Source of the DNA: Cepaea nemoralis
Lineage: Eukaryota > Mollusca > Gastropoda > Stylommatophora > Helicidae
Reading direction: 5' to 3'
DNA length: 64,000 nt
Assembly (NCBI GenBank): GCA_014155875.1
Contig: JACEFZ010027952.1
Location: forward strand, 269,501 to 333,500
The notes under the pieces were generated by a model. That model was not told the DNA's origin. It saw nothing but the letters and a program-made list of their open reading frames with translations, and made no database searches. How positions within the stretch are numbered: position 1 is the stretch's first letter; every line of letters starts with the position of its first letter. The position numbers and the translations under genes were made by a program. This document shows, in pieces, positions 10,771-21,892 of this stretch.

Positions 10771-10809
10771 AGCATAGGAAAAGACATGAAGTGGTAATAA
10801 AAGAGGCAC

Positions 10810-12120
10810 AGCGGCATTTTTCGTGCTGGGGTTGATGTTCGGACAGTGGAGAGGCCAATGATGTTTAAGGGTGAATCACTCTTCTTGCACTGGAAAAGCA
10901 CTCTCCTCCTCCCGCCTTAGGGAAATATTACTCTCCTATTGCCAGTCATCATCATTTGTAAAAATGTCCCATCTTCATTCAAGCAAAGACCATGTCTACT
11001 CAAGGAAGAAGCACGGTCCCAACAAACATCATGAATTTACCATCATGAATTTAAAATACACAACACCACAATAACAACAGCCAGATTGGCCAACACATCT
11101 GGTTAGTTCAGGGCATCCCTGTAGACTGCACCTCAACAGACAACTTCTGCCGGCAATTTCTGATCTCTCTCTCATTTTCATTATTATGTTAATAGGAAAG
11201 TAACTATGCCAACTCCAGTGATAACGTTAGAATTTTGCTGTGAACATTCGTAGGCCGTAATATCGACAGTCCAACATTAGACGTGTCAAGGGGGAGGTAA
11301 CTTGCAGTTATCTCTAGTGATGAAAAGGGGGATAATGTTGACAGCTCATGTCTTGTAGAAACCCAAGGGGAATAATTTGAAACAAGAGAAATATCCTTCC
11401 CGGTGGTCGCCCTTTTCTTGGCCCCATGATCAAACGCCAGTTGTTGAATTTGACAGTGACATTTAGATGTTTTTGACAATGCCAACCGTTTTCACTTTAT
11501 CAAAAAGACCAGAGGAGAAGTGGACTAATGTTAAATTTAAAATCCACAGATGTTCCTAGTCCGGACACCTTTTAACACTGCAGTATTTTTCTCTATATAT
11601 CTTTGCTGTGTTTCGGGATTTTCAGAGGCTGGACAACAAAAAGTGAAAACTGTCACAAAGGATTAGGTTATGAATTCACAGTTTACTTTTTATTTTATTG
11701 ATGTTATTTCTCCATGCCTCTGTCTTGAGCATTATTTCTTTTTGTTTTCCTTTTTCTTCTACTGCTGATGTTTCCTGTTATCAAATTATTTAATGTCTCT
11801 TTTCACATTACACGATACAAGGACGTTAGTTGTTTCTTATGGTTGTATACAATAGCACACTTTTATGAGACTTTGTCCGACACTGTTAGTTACTGTGGCA
11901 GTTCAAGGTATTCACAACATTTGTCTCAGAAACCACATCTCCTGTGTTTCCAAGCTCTTCCTAAAAGTAAAATATACTGCATGTTCTGTTGCATTACTAT
12001 ACACGTCACCTTTGATTATCTGTACGTTGACATGTAGTGGGAGTTTCTGTAATAAGTTGATATTTTGCAATGGACTCTAAATTTCTATTGCCATTCGCAA
12101 CCCAAAAACCTGTACAATAT
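10810..12120. other. Intronic stretch without recognised feature
   Basis: Open frames up to about 93 codons on both strands, none resembling a family I know. There is no splice-bounded exon fitting the receptor. Confidence 0.4.
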
Positions 12121-12149
12121 AGATTTTGTTCACGCTTACTAAGAATACA

Positions 12150-12660
12150 GCATTCCGGTGGCTAGAGGAGACTACTGCAATACACGTTGTATTCATTACG
12201 GATTCAAAGAGTATGCTTAGTAAGGTGGAGAAAGGAATTTTTCATGTGGAATGGCTCTCGTCGTTTCAGAGGTCACAGATCGTGAGAATTGTATGGATAT
12301 TTTGCCCTGGCTATGCGGGTGTGGGGGGAATGAACAGGCTGATAGGCTAGCAGGGAATGCACCTCTTGGTGGAATTTTGCCTATGGACAAGGAGGAAGTG
12401 GTCGTGCGCTTGTGGGACCAGGTGGAGAAGGCGGAGGAACAGATTGAGAACCCATATGTGGAAAGGATGAGATTGCGGGGGATCGGCAGGGGTTCTGGAA
12501 GAATCTCAAAACTGAGAGGAAGACCAGGAGAACTTTTAATCAGATAGCGGTGGGTTACGATTAGTAGTAGACTCTTCACAAGGCTGTTGAACGAGGGGAT
12601 GGAGCACGTATGGGAATGTCCTGAGTGCAGTGATGTCGGTTCTTGACTCAACTCAACTCA
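12150..12660 (+). pseudogene. RNase H LINE 3' fragment
   Basis: Read across one frameshift near 12330, it gives 'FITDSKSMLSKVEKG' (second catalytic Asp of RNase H), 'GNEQADRLAGNAPLGG', and the C-terminal 'HVWECPECSDVGS' stop. The tail is (ACTCA)n. It is the same broad family as 2660-3009. The RNase H of an I-type LINE would degrade RNA in RNA/DNA hybrids during retrotransposition. Confidence 0.8.
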
Positions 12661-12884
12661 ACTAAGAACACAGATGCGGTCAGGGACTTTTGTGCTTTAA
12701 GGAGGAAAAAATCAGGCTTTTCAACTTAAATGTTGAAGAAAATTTCTTTAGAATATCATGGGTCAAGGAAAAAGAAAATACTTACTTTCTACAAGATCTG
12801 AATATCGAATAAACCTGCCTCATAAACAACACCTTGTCTTGGAAAGTAAACTATTTTGTTTATAGTACACGTCACAGTTTGGAG

Positions 12885-13380
12885 TTGAGGTGAGATGAGC
12901 GGAGAACCGACACCACGACACTCGGAACATTCCCATAAATGCTCCATCCTTACCTGCAACTGCCAACAAAGAGTCCAAATATTAATAGTACCAGTAGCAT
13001 TCTCATTATGTGTCCATCTGGCGTTTTCTCGGAGTCCCGAGTGTCGACCAGATCCTCTGGTCACTTCCTGCAGTGTCCATCCTCTCTAAACCGTGGTGAT
13101 TTAACTGTTCTTCTGCACTATACATATGATTCTAACGGGCCCCGACCACGTCTGCCTTATCATAAAAGAATACCTCTCCGAGCGGTGCAGACACAGCCAA
13201 TATGCCTGTCTGCTCGTTTCCCATCACACCAGCATGTCCATGGGGGAAAATCCAACAGACGCTCTTTAATTGTGAAGCATTCGCTGAATTGAAGCCTGCC
13301 ACTATACCCGAATCATGTCTATCTTCACCTTTCTCATGATACTTTGTCAGTCTTGTTATAATCACGACATGCATGTGTTT
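12885..13380 (-). pseudogene. RNase H LINE 3' fragment, antisense
   Basis: The minus strand reads 'VCWIFPHGHAGVMGNEQTG' and, further on, 'GSGRHSGLRENARWTHNENA' and 'HLWECSECRGVGS', with frameshifts. It lies only about 230 bp from the oppositely oriented fragment at 12150-12660, so the two could pair, but they are too diverged for a strong hairpin. Confidence 0.78.
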
Positions 13381-13699
13381 CTTGCCCTCCAGTTAGCAGA
13401 ACTTCGCAATGATCACTTCCACCTCCATTCTCAGACTAGATGTTGTGGTATTATGTGATTTCTCTCTTGAACCAAACACCATCCACCAACCTTCACTATG
13501 AACCCCTGGGCATGCAGTGGCTTAGAAAGAACACTGAATGAATGACAGAAGAGGCAGGAGTTGATATGCATAAAAATGGACACCAGACACATGGAATTGC
13601 AGACACCTAGGGCATGAGGCGGGAGAAATGACACGAGGTCAAGAAACTTGTTGCTGACTATGATGTCAGCGAGTTTCTGCAAATGACCTGCTTCATAAT

Positions 13700-14260
13700 G
13701 AATATCCCCTTCAATCTTTTTGGGTTAAAATCGGAGTTTAAATACAGACAAAAGTTATACATTGCACAATTTCTTGCCTGGCATATTTCACTGCATCTCG
13801 TCAGCTGCATACTGAAGAGTTATCTATCATATGAAGTGGACAAACATATAATACTTTGCCTGAAATACTAAGTACATAGACGTTGATATTGTTCAAATGT
13901 GGAGAAACATTATCCCCTCAGAAGTAAACACATAACAGGAAGTCCTTCTGTTTGTATAGCAACGGCTGGAATCACCTAATAGATAATGTTACGATATATT
14001 TGAGCAGTTTGTTATTGTGCGTCGAATACAGTATACAAAATGCATCTTATTTGTTAACTCTGTAATTATTAATAAGAAAATGATCCATGATGGCCAAATC
14101 TAACTTTTTATGACCTGTCAATTGTATAAGGATTCCTGAAGAATGATTAACTCTTTTCTTCCTCCACAGTTGTATTAGTAATAGTACTAATACTGGTGTG
14201 TTTGGCTACTCCAAAAAAAAATTTTTATGGCGTTGTGTTTAAATTCACTAAGGGAATATT
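13700..14260 (+). repeat. Unnamed interspersed repeat, second family, longer copy
   Basis: Contains 'cctggcatatttcactgcat', 'aagtccttctgtttgtat', 'gttcaaatgt' and 'tttaaattcactaaggg', each of which has a counterpart around 61300-61540 in partly changed order and orientation. Class unknown. Confidence 0.45.
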
Positions 14261-14346
14261 GTTATGAATTGTGTATAATTGGAATATTAGAGTTCATTAT
14301 TTCAGTTAAAGGATAAGTACTGTATGACTTGTCTTTATTCCCAAAG

Positions 14347-14519
14347 AACTGTCTGTGCTTACGCTCACCACAATTACTCTCGATCGGCTGCTTTGCATCC
14401 TGTTTCCTTTGAAGAGGACGAGAATGGGCCTGAAGCAAGCCTTGATTGTCATGAGCCTTATATGGTGTTTAGTGTTCCTGCTCTCCATATTGCCCCTAAT
14501 GGGGTTCTCTTATTTTGAG
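14347..14519 (+). CDS. LRR GPCR, TM3-TM4 exon
   Basis: The acceptor 'tattcccaaag' joins 'AGT G' + 'AA' to give SELSVLTLTTITLDRLLCI (TM3). 'LDR' stands where rhodopsin-like receptors have E/DRY. It continues LFPLKRTRMGLKQ (second intracellular loop), ALIVMSLIWCLVFLLSILPL (TM4) and MGFSYFE. The donor is 'gtaaac', phase 0. Open throughout. Confidence 0.93.
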
Positions 14520-14540
14520 GTAAACATGGGCCACTTCGTA

Positions 14541-16290
14541 TTGTATTGTATTGTGTCTTGTATTTTATTTTATTGTGTTGTATTGTATTGTATTGTATTG
14601 TACTGTATTGTACTGTATTATATTGCACTGTATTCTGTTGTACTGTATTTTAGTATACTGTAGTGTATTCTATTGTTCAATATTGTATTGTATTGTACTG
14701 TATTGTATTGTAGTGTACTGTACTGTACTGTACTGTATTGTATTGTATTGTACTGTATTGTATTGTATTATAATGTAATGTAATGTACTGTATTGTACTG
14801 TATTGTATTGTATTATAATGTACTGTATTGTATTGTATTGTATTGCATTGCATTGTATTGAATTGTGTTATATTGTATTGTATTGTATTGTATTATAATG
14901 TACTGTACTGTATTGTATTGTATTGTGGCTGATGCTGAAGTACAAGCGTTGATTTTCGAGAATTCGCTAGACGGTGACGAGGTCATCTACACAGATGGGT
15001 CGGTCGTCCGACATGTGAGAAGCTCATGGGCCTTTACAGCTCGGGCCGGAGGGAGAATTGTGAAGGAGGACTCTGGTGCTTTCACTGAAACCACAAGTAG
15101 CCTGACCATAGAAGTCATGGCAGTAAGTAAAGCAATAACATGGCTCGAGACACAGACATTCACTAGGGCATATTTCCTTAGCGACTCAATGAACATGATC
15201 AAGAGGATAGAGGAGGGGTCGATCCAAAGAGAATGGTTGCTGCCTCTGAAGCGGTCTCGGCTGGCAAAGATTAGTTTCCGAGCAGGGATCCGAGCACTTA
15301 TGGACTGAATGGTTCGATGTGCAACGAGGATGATCTGTCGACTAACTAACATTGTATTGTATTGTATTGTATTGTATTGTATTGTATTGTATTATATTAT
15401 AATGTACTGTACTGTATTGTATTGTATTGTATTGTATTATAATGTACTGTACTGTATTGTAATGTATTGTATTATAATGTACTGTACTGTATTGTATTGT
15501 ATTGCATTGAATTGTATTGAATTGTGTTATATTGTATTGCATTGTATTGTATTGTGCTGAGCTGTATTATGCTATAGTGTATTGTATCCTATCGTATCGT
15601 GCTGTGTTGTGCTGTAGTGTAGAGTATTATATCATATCGTCCTGTGCTGTAGTGTAGTGTATTTATCCTATCGTCCTGTGCTGTAGTGTAGTGTATTTAT
15701 CCTATCGTCCTGTGCTGTAGTGTAGTGTATTTATCCTATCGTTCTGTGCTGTTGTGTAGTGTATTTATCCTATCGTCCTGTACTGTTGTGTTGTGTATTT
15801 ATCCTATCGTCCTGTGCTGTTGTGTAGTGTATTTATCCTATCCTCTTGTGCTGTTGTGTAGTGTATTGTATCGTATTGTCTTGTGCTGTAGTGTAGTGTA
15901 TTATATCATATCGTCCTGTGCTGTAGTGTAGTGTATTATATCATATCGTCCTGTGCTGTACTGTGGTGTATTATATCATATCGTCCTGTGCTGTACTGTG
16001 GTGTATTATATCATATCGTCCTGTGCTGTAGTGTAGTGTAGTGTAGTGTATTGTATCATATCGCCCCGTGCTGTAGTGTAGTGTATTGTATTGTATCATA
16101 TTATGTTGTGCTTGTAGTGAACAGTATCTATCTTGCTGTGCTGTAGTGTAGTGTGTCGTATTGTATTGTGCTTTGCTGTATTGTATTGTATTGTATTGTA
16201 TTGTATCATATCGTATCATATCGTGCTGTGCTATGCTGTAATGTATTGTAACATATCGTGCTGTACTGTATTGTATTGTGTGGATTTACA
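14541..16290. repeat. (TATTG)n pentanucleotide array with variants
   Basis: About 1.7 kb of 'tattg', 'tactg', 'tatta' and longer 'tcctatcgtcctgtgctgtagtgtag' variants, starting about 20 bp after the TM4 splice donor. A LINE fragment (14934-15350) lies inside. Long frames rich in Tyr, Cys, Ile and Val (or Gln, Tyr, Asn, Thr on the other strand) arise from the repeat and are not genes. Confidence 0.93.
14934..15350 (+). mobile_element. Nimb-type LINE 3' fragment with internal deletion
   Basis: Bases 14934-15283 match 53728-54070 of the near-intact LINE with only about six differences by eye (for example a/c in 'gacg(a/c)ggtc', 'accat(a/g)gaag'). A deletion then removes about 300 bp and the match resumes at 'gggatccgagcacttatgg' to the (CTAA)n tail. 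It encodes the RNase H start 'VIYTDGSVVRHVRSSWAF'. The high identity suggests a recent insertion into the pentanucleotide array. Confidence 0.9.
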
Positions 16291-16384
16291 CAAGTCAAAT
16301 CCTGAAAAATACTGAGATCTGGACATAGAGGAAAACTGGCTCATAAAGAGCGTTATGTCTCGGAAACTGAAATACTTGTGGCTG

Positions 16385-16600
16385 TATAAATCACAGTTAT
16401 GAAAGGTATGTTTCCTGAGAGAGAAGAGACAAGGGCTGAACAGCACCACAAAGGACACGGGACATTGCAGACACTGTGGACATGTGGCAGAGGAATGGCA
16501 AGGCACCAAAACATTTTTGGATGGGCTCTCGATGGGCTGTGATGAGCAGCGATGAACGCAACTTGCTACAAAGAACCTGCAGTGTGATGGTAACGAATAT
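16385..16600. repeat. Unnamed interspersed repeat, third family
   Basis: 'cattgcagacactgtggacatg', read with 'acatttttgg' and 'gctgtgatgagcagc', recalls 34800-34930 ('cactgcagacacttgagacatg', 'acatttttggcgagccgtgatgagagc'). Probably a degraded retroelement 3' portion; class unknown. Confidence 0.45.
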
Positions 16601-16878
16601 CCTGTTCAACCCTAGGGGGTTTTTAACGGGATATATAGTGTCTGTTGTTATTTCAGATAATGTATATTTATGTTTGTTTATTTGTGTCTGTCTTTCATTC
16701 AATAATAACATTCACATTGTGATCTTGACCTTCAACATATGGATGTATTGCTTTATACTTTTGTAATGTCATATTTATATATATCCTCCTCCTTGCTCTT
16801 TCTTCTTCTTCTCCTTCTTTTTATCCTTACCCTGGTTGTCTCGTCAGCTCTTTATCTTAAGGACTGACTGTATAACCG

Positions 16879-16935
16879 CCCCCCCCCCCCCCCCACACAC
16901 ACACATACATCTACACACACACAAACACATGCACA
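16879..16935. repeat. Poly(C) run and (CA)n
   Basis: A run of about sixteen C followed by alternating CA, then a short GA run to 16957. Confidence 0.9.
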
Positions 16936-17183
16936 CACGGATAGAGAGAGAGAGAGAATTATAATTCAACTTGTATAAACCCTGCAATAATAGTTTTCTA
17001 TCATAATCATTGTTTAAATTGGGATTTCCTTCATTATGTTCATCACGTAATTTTTACATTTTTTTTTTTTTTTTTAAATATTTGAAATATACTCTTCACT
17101 ATACAATAAGTATTTTTAAAATATTTGTTTTCGCAATTGTATTTGCCTTTCTTTCAACTGCTTTTATTCTCATTTTATTTCAG

Positions 17184-17359
17184 GGGTTTTATGGAAGGTC
17201 CGGGGTCTGTTTAGCTCTGCATGTGACCCCGGACAGACCCCCCGGCTGGGAGTATTCCGTTGCCGTCTTTCTTGTGCTCAACTTTACATCATTTCTGCTC
17301 ATTTTATTTTCCTACCTGTGGATGTTTTCTGTGGCCAAGAAGACTCGCAGCGCTGTTAG
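17184..17359 (+). CDS. LRR GPCR, extracellular loop 2 and TM5 exon
   Basis: The acceptor is 'ttttatttcag', phase 0. It reads GFYGRSGVCLALHVTPDRPP, in which the Cys should pair with the loop 1 cysteine, then GWEYSVAVFLVLNFTSFLLI (TM5), LFSYLWMFSVAKKTRSAVR (start of loop 3). 'NFYG(T/R)(S/N)GVC' and 'YSVAxFLxxNxxxF' are shared with relaxin receptors and GRL101. It ends with two bases of an Arg codon before 'gtaaat'. Confidence 0.93.
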
Positions 17360-17454
17360 GTAAATGCTGGATGGTTTCTTGCTGACGATTTGGTCATGTT
17401 AACTTTTTAGGGTTTTTTTTAAAATGTTTTTTTAGAGGGTCATCTTAGATTATC

Positions 17455-17695
17455 TTGTTGTGATGTATGTTGTTGTGATGTGTTGAGTTATGTTGTGATG
17501 TGTTTAGTTGTGATGATGTTTTGAATTATGTTGTTGTGATGATGTTTTATGTTATGTTGTGGTGATGTGTTTAGTTGTGTTGTAGTGATGTGTTAAGTTA
17601 TGTCGATGTGATGTTTTTAGTTATGATGATGTTTTGAATTATGTTGTTGTGATGATGTGTTGAGTTATGTTGTTGTGATGTGTTGAGTAGATGTA
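17455..17695. repeat. Degenerate (TTGTTGTGATG)n repeat
   Basis: Variants of 'gttatgttgttgtgatgtgttga' recur about ten times in the intron after the TM5 exon. Confidence 0.75.
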
Positions 17696-17699
17696 ACGT

Positions 17700-18645
17700 A
17701 CCACAATTAGGGGAATGTTTATTTTTACTAGTTGTCCTTTGAGATAACTTATTATTTTTGTTCTTCTCTTTTTTAGGGGGGGGGGGGGGGGGGGGGGGGC
17801 ATGTAGTCTGTACTTAGATAGTGTTCAAATAGGTTGCAACTGTATGTATAGGGATTAATGAAGTTTTTGGTGTCCTGTGCAAGATTACTCCACATCTGCT
17901 TGCTTGCATGCTTGCTTGTGGTCGCTGGCTGTAAAGTCCTGTATGTCGGATGAAGACATCCTGTTGTCCAACATCAGTGTGATGTCATACCGGACCTGAG
18001 GTTTGCGTGAGTATCCGTTGTTCCATGTCTGGCTTATTGGAGTGCAGACTGGTGGTTCCTCGCCATGCAGGCAGATACTCTCCGGCTTTGGAGGAATCAT
18101 CGATCCTACTGATGTTAGCCAGGTCCCCGAAGGGGCCTGTTACCCAGGACGCATGGCGTGGATGTGTCAGCAGGTCTTGGCCAGTATATATCCCGGCCCT
18201 GGTGCCTTGGGAACACCTCTGCATCCCACTCCACATCTGAGCTGTGGAATACACTAAGCTTGTTTTGTATGTCTATTCTAGGTTTATGAATATGTAGTAT
18301 GTTTGGTCATTCGCTATGTCTTGCATTATATTTAAACAATAGTCAAAGGGAGAGTGGAGCATGTTGATATAGGATTTTGTGAATTAGTTTGGCCTTATTT
18401 AAAATTAAGTGCTTTTGGAATGGCAGTAACTGAAGATGTTTATGTAGGCTAGACTTGTCAGTAAGCTGCCCTTTTATTTTGAGTGAATAAAGACGCTTTG
18501 TTATTGATTTGGAGCATCCATCCCAAATTGTGGAGCAATAGTCAGTATGTGTTTGTATGTGAGAAGTATAGACCATCTTTCTTGTGTTTTCATTAAGGAA
18601 ATGTTAAATTTGGCAAGTTGGTATACTTGTTTTGCTATTTGAAGA
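17700..18645 (-). pseudogene. L2/CR1-like LINE 3' fragment, antisense
   Basis: It aligns by eye along its length with 36840-37440. The minus strand reads 'VYTSHIQTHTDYCSTIWDGC' and 'HKHLQLLPFQKHLILNKAKL', the C-terminal region after the RT domain. A 24-G homopolymer at 17776-17799 replaces the 'gtttatggggg' of the other copy. A 329-bp insertion (17899-18227) interrupts it. Confidence 0.8.
17887..18239 (-). mobile_element. 329-bp retroposon-like insertion with 12-bp target duplication
   Basis: The insert 17899-18227 is absent from the paralogous LINE copy at about 37020, and is bounded by 'actccacatctg' at 17887-17898 and 18228-18239. Read on the minus strand it starts 'gggatgcagaggtgttccc' and ends in a short 'caagcatgcaagcaag' tail, which suggests a SINE or a truncated LINE. 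I could not assign the family. Confidence 0.85.
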
Positions 18646-18960
18646 AAAGAGGAGAAGCAGCAGGAGAAGAAGAAGATAGACGAAGCAGCAGCTGAGGAGG
18701 AAGAAACAAGACAAGAAGAAGAAGAAGAAGAAGATTGATTGATTGATTAATTGAGTTAGGAACCGACATCACAGCATTCGGGGCATTCCCATAAGCGCTC
18801 CGTCCCCATCCTCAGCAGCCAGCGAAGAGTTCCAACACCAATAGTACCAGTAGCAATTTGATTATATGTCCGTCTCGCCTTTCCTCTGAGAAGAAGAAGA
18901 AGAAGAAGAAGAAGAAGAAGAAGAAGAAGAAGAAGAAGAAGAAGAAGAAGAAGAAGAAGG
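18640..18960. repeat. (AAG)n microsatellite split by a LINE end
   Basis: AAG-rich runs at 18650-18735 and 18890-18958 flank a LINE tail (18742-18893). The antisense poly-Leu open frame here is an artefact of the triplet run. Confidence 0.92.
18742..18893 (-). mobile_element. LINE 3' terminus in AAG microsatellite
   Basis: The minus strand reads 'RGKARRTYNQIATGTIGVGT' then 'RLWECPECCDVGS' stop and an (AATC)n tail, nearly the same as 2860-3009. It is a very short 5'-truncated insertion inside the AAG run. Confidence 0.88.
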
Positions 18961-19166
18961 TCTAGGAGGAGGAGGATGATGAGGAGAAGAAGAATGAGGA
19001 TGAGGACAAGAGGATCAGCAAAAGCAGTAGAAAGAGAAGCAGAAGAAGCAGGTTGAGTACAAGAAGAAGGATGAAAAGAATACACTATGACAATTTCTTG
19101 GCATATGTTAGCTTCTTGACTATTGAACATATACCTGAAATGTCAATGGAATGTCTGATTGTACAG

Positions 19167-19299
19167 AACTGCAGAGAGTAAAACAGACAATGCCATGGCA
19201 CGCCGTATGACTTTAATTGTGATGACAGACTTCTGCTGCTGGGTTCCCATCATAGTGCTTGGCTTTGTGTCACTGGCAGGGACTAGGACAGATATACAA
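19167..19299 (+). CDS. LRR GPCR, intracellular loop 3 and TM6 exon
   Basis: The acceptor is 'gattgtacag' and an Arg codon is completed across the junction. It encodes TAESKTDNAMARRMTLIVM, then TDFCCWVPIIVLGFVSLAG (TM6 with the 'DxxCWxP' motif of LGRs), then TRTDIQ. The donor is 'gtaagt', phase 0. The third intracellular loop is short, as in relaxin receptors. Confidence 0.93.
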
Positions 19300-19539
19300 G
19301 TAAGTCACCAGTAGCCTGGTTAGGCAGTCTTGTGTTTGGTAACTGTATGATAACCTAACTGGTTAAGTATTGTATATGATAGTAAGTAACCAGTAACTTA
19401 ACTGGTTAAGTATTGTGTATGATAGTAAGTAACCAGTAACCTAACTGTTTAAGTATTGTGTATGATAGTAGGTAAACAGTAACTTAACTGGTTAACTCTT
19501 TCACTACCAAACAAAAACTGGGCTGTGACCAAACAGAAA

Positions 19540-20720
19540 TTTATGGCAGAAAATTGGAACTAGGGGTGTGTTACAATAATGCTTTTAAAATGGTTAAGAT
19601 GGTAGCAGATCTATTGTATTACATATCAAATTAAAGAGGATTGCACAAGGAACATGACAGTGTTAATAATTAATTGATAGGTTACAAATATTATGACAAT
19701 AATGAGAGGTTTAATAATAACAACTGAAATTAAAGAGGTAAAAATTATTAAAAAACTGCACTTATAAGGTGTTTTCTACACTCCTATACTGCTAATCATG
19801 TTTAATTTACTGAATAATCAAACAAACACCACTTGTCTTCAAGAATATAAACAGTATTGCTCATTAAAGTAACCCAAAAAGAAGTTTTGGTTCATATTCT
19901 GAACCATGTCTTTTTAACAAAAAATGACAAAAAATAATGGCTGAAATCTGGAAGGTGGGGTCTCTCACAGTAAAGTTATGAAAATGGTTAAAATTGTAGA
20001 AGAAATGTTGTATTATATATCAAAATAAAGGGGATTGGACAAGGAATATGTTGGTAGGAGAATTTCTGCTTTAGGTTGTAAATAAAATAAAAATAATAAT
20101 ATAATTTGTAAAATAATTGGACAAAAGTAGGTAAAAATAATGTAAACATTGCACTTAGAATGTGTTTTCTACACTCCTATACTGCTAATCATGTTTAATT
20201 TACTGAATAATCAAACAAACACCACTTGTCTTCAAGAATATAAACAGTATTGCTCATTAAAGTAACCCAAAAAGAAGTTTTGGTTCATATTCTGAACCAT
20301 GTCTTTTTAACAAAAAATGACAAAAAATAATGGCTGAAATCTGGAAGGTGGGGTCTCTCACAGTAAAGTTATGAAAATGGTTAAAATTGTAGAAGAAATG
20401 TTGTATTATATATCAAAATAAAGGGGATTGGACAAGGAATATGTTGGTAGGAGAATTTCTGCTTTAGGTTGTAAATAAAATAAAAATAATAATATAATTT
20501 GTAAAATAATTGGACAAAAGTAGGTAAAAATAATGTAAACATTGTACTTACCGAGGGGGCGTTGTTATCCAATATCTCTTCACTGCTAATCCAATTGAAT
20601 TTACTGAACAAACAACACTATTCTAAACTATAAACACCATTGCTTCCAATCAACCATCCGAAAAGAAGTTTTGCCGCAGATTCTGAATCATGTATTTTAT
20701 TTTTTTCAGACAAAAATTAT
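19540..20720. repeat. 393-bp internal tandem repeat of the piggyBac element
   Basis: 'acactcctatactgctaatc' starts at 19778 and at 20171, and the ~390-bp copies that follow are almost identical ('gaatataaacagtattgctc', 'ggtggggtctctcacag'). More diverged partial copies lie before 19770 and after 20570. The near-identity of the middle two implies a recent duplication. Confidence 0.9.
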
Positions 20721-20926
20721 GAAAACGCTTGGCAGATTTCCATTTAATTACAATGAATATTTACACATGTCTGTTTTTATTTACTATATGTGGCAGTCTA
20801 TTTGTGATAGGCTGCAAAGCAAACTTTGGCGCACAAGTGTGGTCTATTAGTGCAGCCGGAGCAAACAAAAGAAGATCTGTGTCGTTCAGTTCGAGTGCTG
20901 CAAAAAAAAAAAAAAAAACACATTCT

Positions 20927-21892
20927 CTACGGACACTGACAAATTCTATTAAATGTTTTGATGTGGTACTTGTGAGGTTTTGTTGCATTGTATTGTCTGT
21001 GCTGAAATCTGCCCTTCCATCCAATAATCATTTCATCAATGGACACATTTTCAAATGGGTAAAATGCTTCCTGGAATCTCTTCAGGACCATGTCAACAAG
21101 AGGATCAATTTTTTTTTCACGTGATGCTTCTGGTTCACATACGTGAAACATGGTGTGAAAAATAGATTCAAATCTGTTCCTGGGAAACATAGTGGCATAC
21201 CAAGGAGTATATAAATGTGCACTTGTACACCAATAGTCTTTGATAGATGGTCTTGGATCAAGTCCCATAGCAATAATGACAGACGTAAACTTCAGCCATT
21301 CATGCTTCGTGAGTGGGGTCCAGGATAACAGACTAGAATGTTTTCTTTTAGGAGTGTTCTGCATCAAGATCTTTTCTGCATATTTGTTTACATTTTTAAT
21401 TATACAATCCACTATGTCATCATCAAAAAAAACTTTGAGAAAATCCATAGGTGTTTGCAGATGATAAAGTTTAGAGTTGACGTGAGATCTTCGAGGACGA
21501 AATTCAAACTTCGGTTTTGTTTCTCCTTCTGACACATCTTGCCATGTCGATGGTGATGGGATAGGTGCATCACGCTGTACAGAAGCTTGTAGATTCAACT
21601 TTTTTCCTCCAGTTTTATTCTTATTTTGTACTGTTTGCTTTCCTTTCCGCTGAGAAGTGATTGTGACATCCTGACTTTCATTGTCAGACGAACATTCATC
21701 AGACATCTCAGCTGAAGACGAAGTTCCACTAGTAATATCTTTATCACCACGTGCTAAAATGTTAGATTCACAGATATAACTGCTGTCTGAATCACTATTA
21801 TCGGAATCACTATTGTTTAAAACAGTTTCGAATAATAATCTAGCTTGATCTGAAGTCATTCTACGTGGACGCATACTGGTGGGCGTTTCCAT
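20927..21892 (-). pseudogene. piggyBac transposase, N-terminal part only
   Basis: The start is chosen at METPTSM (21892); an in-frame Met ten codons upstream is possible. An acidic Ser/Asp-rich N-terminus (NNSDSDNSDSDSSY) precedes the DDE_Tnp_1_7 domain: 'TPLTKHEWLKFTSVIIAMGL', 'DYWCTSAHLYTPWYATMFPR', 'FESIFHTMFHV' and 'ENVSIDEMIIGWKGRF', whose Asp is the first catalytic residue. The frame ends soon after 'ATKPHKYHIKTF'. The later catalytic Asp residues and the C-terminal cysteine-rich domain are missing, so it cannot catalyse cut-and-paste transposition. Confidence 0.92.

Noticed and set aside
10375..10809. 144-codon minus-strand frame with 29-residue repeats
   Set aside because: The 87-bp period is divisible by three, which keeps a frame open by chance; it lacks splice sites, signal or family similarity.
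14551..16219. Several Tyr/Cys/Ile- and Gln/Tyr/Thr-rich frames
   Set aside because: They come from the (TATTG)n array; only the embedded LINE fragment is a real coding relic.
18756..19130. 124-codon frame with a poly-Leu stretch that looks like a membrane segment
   Set aside because: It is antisense (AAG)n joined to a LINE tail.
20729..21124. 131-codon plus-strand frame
   Set aside because: It runs antisense to the piggyBac transposase and shows no protein-like features.
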